DNA from: Rubricoccus sp963708165
GTDB taxonomy: Bacteria; Bacteroidota; Rhodothermia; Rhodothermales; Rubricoccaceae
Direction of reading: 5' to 3'
Assembly: GCA_963708165.1 (NCBI GenBank)
Contig: OY970187.1
Location: 1,178,001-1,242,000, forward strand
Length of the DNA stretch: 64,000 nucleotides
The notes beneath the pieces are model-generated. The model made no database searches, was not told the origin of the DNA, and worked only from the letters and a program-made list of their open reading frames with translations. Positions 61,187-64,000 of this stretch are shown here, piece by piece (within the stretch, counting starts at the first letter, position 1; each line of letters opens with the position of its first letter). A program made the position numbers and the translations under genes.

Positions 61187-62638
61187 ATGTCGCTCGTCCT
61201 TCTCGCCAACCGCGCACCCATCCGGCACATGCCTGCGGGCTGGCAGGCCGCGCTGGGTGGCTTGGTCTCGGCGCTTCTCCCTGTGCTAGAGGCCCGCGGC
61301 GGCGCGTGGGTGGCCATGCGCGAGCCCGGAGACCTGGCGCCTCTGGCGCAGCGGTACCCCGAAGCCGACCCCACGCTGACGGTCCGCCGCGTACCGCTGG
61401 ACGAGGCCGAGTTCGAGGACTACTACAACGGCATGTCGAACCAGGTGCTGTGGCCGCTGGCGCACTACCTGGTCAACCACGTAGCACCCGAGCGTGCGTT
61501 CCGAGGTGCCTACCGAGCCATCAACCGGCGCTTCGCCGAGGCCGCGCTCGAAGCTGCCGCCTCGGGCGAGACGGCTTCGGGCGCGCCTGTCCAGTTCTGG
61601 GTGCAGGATTACCACCTCATGCTCGTGCCCGAGCTGCTCCGCCAGAGGCGGCCCGAGGCGCGCATCGGCCACTTCTGGCACATCCCGTGGCCCGCGCCCG
61701 AGGTGTTCCGCATCCTGCCCTCGGCCCGCGAGCTCATGCGCGGCATGCTGGGCTCCGACCTCGTCGGCTTCCACACCGACGGCGACGCGGAGAACTTCCG
61801 CGAGAGCGCCCGCGACCTGCTCGGCGCCACGCTGGACGGCCACGACGTCCTGTGGGACGGGCGGCGCGTGAGGGCGGAGCCGCATCCCATCGGCATCGAC
61901 GTGGATGCGTTCGAGGCCTTTGGGCGCGACGAAGCCATTGCGCACGAGGCCCGCACGTTTCGCCGCGAGGTCGTCGGCGAGCACATCATCCTCGGGGTCG
62001 ACCGGCTGGACTACACCAAGGGCTTGCTGCTCCGCTTCGAGGCGTACGAGCGCTTTCTGGAGTGCTACCCTGAGCTGCACGGCCGCGTCGCCATGTTTCA
62101 GATCGCGACGCCAAGCCGCACCGGCATTGCGGCGTACGCGCAGCTCAAGCGCGAGGTCGAGCAGGCTGTGGGCCGCATCAATGGGCGCTTCGCCGAGGGC
62201 GCCTGGACGCCCATCCACTACCGCTACCGCGCCTACACGCAGGCCGAGCTCGCGGGCCTGTACCGCGCCGCCGACATCGCGCTCGTCACGCCGCTGCGCG
62301 ACGGCATGAACCTCGTCGCGCACGAGTTCGGCGCCGTCTCGGGCACCGCCGCCTCTGGCGATGGCCTCGCAGCCTCTGGCGCCAGAGGCACGCCTCGTTC
62401 CGAGCCCGGCATGCTCCTGCTCAGCGAACTCGCGGGCGCCGCCGACTACCTGCACGGCGCCGTGCTCGTCAACCCGTACGACACTGACGGCGTGGCGCGC
62501 GCGCTCCGCGCTGCGCTCGACCTGCCCCTGGCGGAAAAGGCCCGCCGCCTCGCGCTCGTCCGCGAGGCTGTGCGCGGGCTCGATGTCCACGGCTGGGCCT
62601 CGCGCTTTCTCGACCGCCTGGGCGCGCCCGCTGCGTGA
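61187..62638 (+). CDS. otsA: trehalose-6-phosphate synthase
   Basis: A GT20 glycosyltransferase that joins UDP- (or GDP-) glucose to glucose 6-phosphate. 483 residues from MSLVLLANRAPIRHMPAGWQAALGG; EDYYNGMSNQVLWPLAHYL, FWVQDYHLMLVPELLRQRR, GFHTDGDAENFRESA, GVDRLDYTKGLLLRFEAYERFL, and TPLRDGMNLVAHEFGA followed by LLLSELAGAADYL are family motifs. Between the last two is an insertion of about 18 residues (SGTAASGDGLAASGARGTP) made of 10-mers, including one full P1. otsB follows 95 bp later; together they make trehalose, a stress protectant and osmolyte. Confidence 0.95.
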   Translation: MSLVLLANRAPIRHMPAGWQAALGGLVSALLPVLEARGGAWVAMREPGDLAPLAQRYPEADPTLTVRRVPLDEAEFEDYYNGMSNQVLWPLAHYLVNHVAPERAFRGAYRAINRRFAEAALEAAASGETASGAPVQFWVQDYHLMLVPELLRQRRPEARIGHFWHIPWPAPEVFRILPSARELMRGMLGSDLVGFHTDGDAENFRESARDLLGATLDGHDVLWDGRRVRAEPHPIGIDVDAFEAFGRDEAIAHEARTFRREVVGEHIILGVDRLDYTKGLLLRFEAYERFLECYPELHGRVAMFQIATPSRTGIAAYAQLKREVEQAVGRINGRFAEGAWTPIHYRYRAYTQAELAGLYRAADIALVTPLRDGMNLVAHEFGAVSGTAASGDGLAASGARGTPRSEPGMLLLSELAGAADYLHGAVLVNPYDTDGVARALRAALDLPLAEKARRLALVREAVRGLDVHGWASRFLDRLGAPAA

Positions 62639-62656
62639 CGCCAGAGGCCTCTGGCG
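62639..62656. repeat. P2 palindrome abutting the otsA stop codon
   Basis: TGA of otsA is followed with no gap by CGCCAGAGGCCTCTGGCG. Confidence 0.93.
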
Positions 62657-62733
62657 GCGATCATGCAAGCCTTCGCGCACGCCACCCAGCGGCGCAGACG
62701 CCACGGCGTGGCGTCTCCACGACTTCGACGCAC

Positions 62734-63468
62734 ATGACTCCGCACCCCGACCGACCCCTCCTCTTTCTTGACTACGACGGCACACTCGCGCCCATCGTGG
62801 ACGACCCCGCCGAGGCGTGGCCGCACCCCGAGGTGCCTGCGCTTCTGGCGTCGCTCGCCGCGCGGCACCCCGTCGTGGTGGTGTCCGGGCGCGACTTGGC
62901 AACGCTCGCCCGCTTTTTGCCAGGCATCGCGGTGCGCGCCGTGGGCTTGCATGGTGCCGAAGAGGGAACGCTGGGCACTCCGCCAGAGGCCTCGCCCGCG
63001 CTCACCGCCGTGGCCGGGCCTCTGGCGGCGCTGCGCGCGAGCGTGCCCGAGATGGACGGCGTGAACATCGAGGACAAAGGCGCCGCGTTTGCCGTCCACT
63101 ACCGCGCCGCGCCAGACGAGTCCGCTGCCCGCACCGCGCTCGAATCCTGGGCCTCTGGCGTTCCCGCCGCGCTCCACGCGGTCTGGGGCAAGAACGTGGT
63201 CGAACTGCGCCCGCGAGAGATTTCCAAAGGCACCGCCGTCGCCCGCATCGCCGCCGAGCACCCCGCCTGCACGCCCGTCTACTTCGGCGACGACACGACC
63301 GACGAGGACGCCTTTCTCGCGCTGCACCGCCTCGCGCCAGAGGCCCCTGGCGACGCGACGCACGCAGCCTCTGGCGCGGTCACGGTCAAAGTGGGCGCGG
63401 GCGAGACGGCCGCGCGCTACCGCCTGCCCGACGTGGACGCTGTCGCGGCATACCTGGCTAAGTTCTGA
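62734..63468 (+). CDS. otsB: trehalose-6-phosphate phosphatase
   Basis: A HAD-superfamily phosphatase that completes trehalose synthesis. 244 residues. Motif I LFLDYDGTLAPI with the nucleophile Asp; motif II VVVSGRDLATL; motif III/IV around KNVVELRPREISKGTAV and YFGDDTTDEDAF. The start at 62734 fits the family. Several 10-mers in loops (TPPEASPAL, GPLAALRA, LAPEAPGD, AASGAV). Co-directional with otsA; probably one operon. Stop TGA abuts P1. Confidence 0.95.
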   Translation: MTPHPDRPLLFLDYDGTLAPIVDDPAEAWPHPEVPALLASLAARHPVVVVSGRDLATLARFLPGIAVRAVGLHGAEEGTLGTPPEASPALTAVAGPLAALRASVPEMDGVNIEDKGAAFAVHYRAAPDESAARTALESWASGVPAALHAVWGKNVVELRPREISKGTAVARIAAEHPACTPVYFGDDTTDEDAFLALHRLAPEAPGDATHAASGAVTVKVGAGETAARYRLPDVDAVAAYLAKF

Positions 63469-63486
63469 GCCTCTGGCGCCAGAGGC
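63469..63486. repeat. P1 palindrome between convergent genes
   Basis: P1 starts on the base after the otsB TGA and ends 11 bp before the stop of the convergent NFACT-R gene. Confidence 0.95.
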
Positions 63487-63497
63487 TGGCGCTGGAC

Positions 63498-63881
63498 TCA
63501 GTCGGCGGCGTAGACCTTGAGCGTGTCGTAGCGCTTGAGCTGCACCTGACCGGCGGGGGCGCCGCGGCGCTTGCTCACGTCGCACGCGCGGCAGACGTGG
63601 ACGCTCACTTTACCGCCTGCGTTTTTCGCTTTCGAGTGCTTCACCGCGAGCGCCGCGGCGCGTTGCAAAACGGGGCGCGGGAGCGCGTCCAGCTTGTCCG
63701 GGTTGCGCACGATGACGTGGCTGCCGGGGCATCCGGCGGCGTGCATCCAGATGTCGAGCGGGTCCGCGACGCGGAGCGAGAGGCGGTCGTTTTCGCGAGC
63801 GCTCAGGCCCACGAGGACCTCGAAGCCGTCCACGTCGTGCGTGTCCCAGCCGTCGTGTTTGGCGCTGTCTCGCTTTCCCAT
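63498..63881 (-). CDS. stand-alone NFACT-R (DUF814) RNA-binding protein
   Basis: A 127-residue single-domain protein matching the NFACT-R module of RqcH/Tae2: DVDGFEVLVGLSARENDRLSLRVADPLDIWMHAAGCPGSHVIVRNPDKLDALPRPVLQRAAALAVKHSKAKNAGGKVSVHVCRACDVSKRRGAPAGQVQLKRYDTLKVY. The DIWMHAAGCPGSHVI stretch is the family signature. In RqcH this domain sits with others that bind stalled 50S subunits and tRNA; the short form has no assigned role. Start ATG at 63881. No 10-mer in the gene. Confidence 0.85.
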   Translation of the reverse strand: MGKRDSAKHDGWDTHDVDGFEVLVGLSARENDRLSLRVADPLDIWMHAAGCPGSHVIVRNPDKLDALPRPVLQRAAALAVKHSKAKNAGGKVSVHVCRACDVSKRRGAPAGQVQLKRYDTLKVYAAD

Positions 63882-63961
63882 GTCCGTCTCGCGTGGTGCA
63901 GACCCAGTTTCGCCCGAGTCCTCTGGCGCCGTTTGGAAGACAGGGCGGAAAACAAGGCCCA

Positions 63962-63979
63962 GCCTCTGGCGCCAGAGGC
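63962..63979. repeat. P1 palindrome near the window end
   Basis: P1 lies 80 bp upstream of the NFACT-R gene start; no gene is visible between it and the window edge. Confidence 0.9.
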
Positions 63980-64000
63980 CATGCCAACGACCCTCCCTCT

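Overview
This 64 kb window is chromosomal DNA of a GC-rich, Gram-negative, FCB-group bacterium. The lineage that fits best is the marine, pigmented Rhodothermota (Rubricoccus/Rubrivirga-like). The evidence is a protein ending in a type IX secretion (T9SS) C-terminal sorting domain, TonB receptors with carboxypeptidase-like N-terminal domains, a FecI/FecR system, a bacterial CDC48, a tricorn-type protease, and a xenorhodopsin-class retinal protein. The assignment is an inference from gene content and base composition, not from a search. No transposase, prophage or CRISPR array was found.

The outstanding feature is one short sequence, GCCTCTGGCG (reverse complement CGCCAGAGGC). It is scattered over nearly the whole window, inside genes and between them, at several copies per kb. 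Two facing copies form perfect palindromes: P1 = GCCTCTGGCGCCAGAGGC and P2 = CGCCAGAGGCCTCTGGCG. They sit directly against the stop codons of many genes and between convergent genes. Inside genes the copies are read mainly as ASG, PLA, PEA or ARG and lengthen loops and linkers. The layout resembles DNA-uptake sequences (DUS/USS) or the cyanobacterial HIP1 palindrome, but denser. I know of no description of it.

Layout. 0.1-9.2 kb: a pectinacetylesterase-like lipoprotein, a broken Ser/Thr kinase with its ECF sigma factor, a broken AraC-type regulator, and a large T9SS-exported beta-propeller protein. 9.4-13.2 kb: uvrB, interrupted in its Walker A motif by an intein that carries a LAGLIDADG endonuclease and an apparent HTH segment. 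13.4-18.3 kb: a TIGR02587/TIGR02588 membrane pair, TrkH, a membrane protein with a metzincin-like motif, and a small thermonuclease. 18.3-23.6 kb: an ECF sigma / lipoprotein / FecR / TonB-receptor operon. 23.8-29.1 kb: twin small lipoproteins, an EEP-family nuclease, and a tricorn homologue. 29.4-32.7 kb: gnd and zwf (oxidative pentose phosphate pathway). 33-42.5 kb: an APC transporter fused to EIIA and RCK_C domains, a zinc-ribbon protein, rpmE, pyrimidine-nucleoside phosphorylase, a PspA-centred cluster, an enoyl-CoA hydratase, and a CNNM/CorC protein. 42.7-52.4 kb: membrane proteins, a metallopeptidase/propeller/barrel protein, an outer-membrane receptor with a Spy-like partner, and a SEC-C protein. 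52.6-64 kb: a VanZ-like protein and CDC48, Fic, xenorhodopsin, a quinone reductase, an epimerase, tRNA-Leu(CAA), a DotU/TssL-like gene, otsA-otsB, and an NFACT-R protein.

The intergenic regions also hold several unrelated inverted-repeat elements, including types that recur in many phyla. At least fifteen genes are interrupted by one-base frameshifts, several of them in homopolymers. Most of these probably reflect draft-quality sequence rather than dead genes, so broken genes are annotated here across their full reconstructed span.
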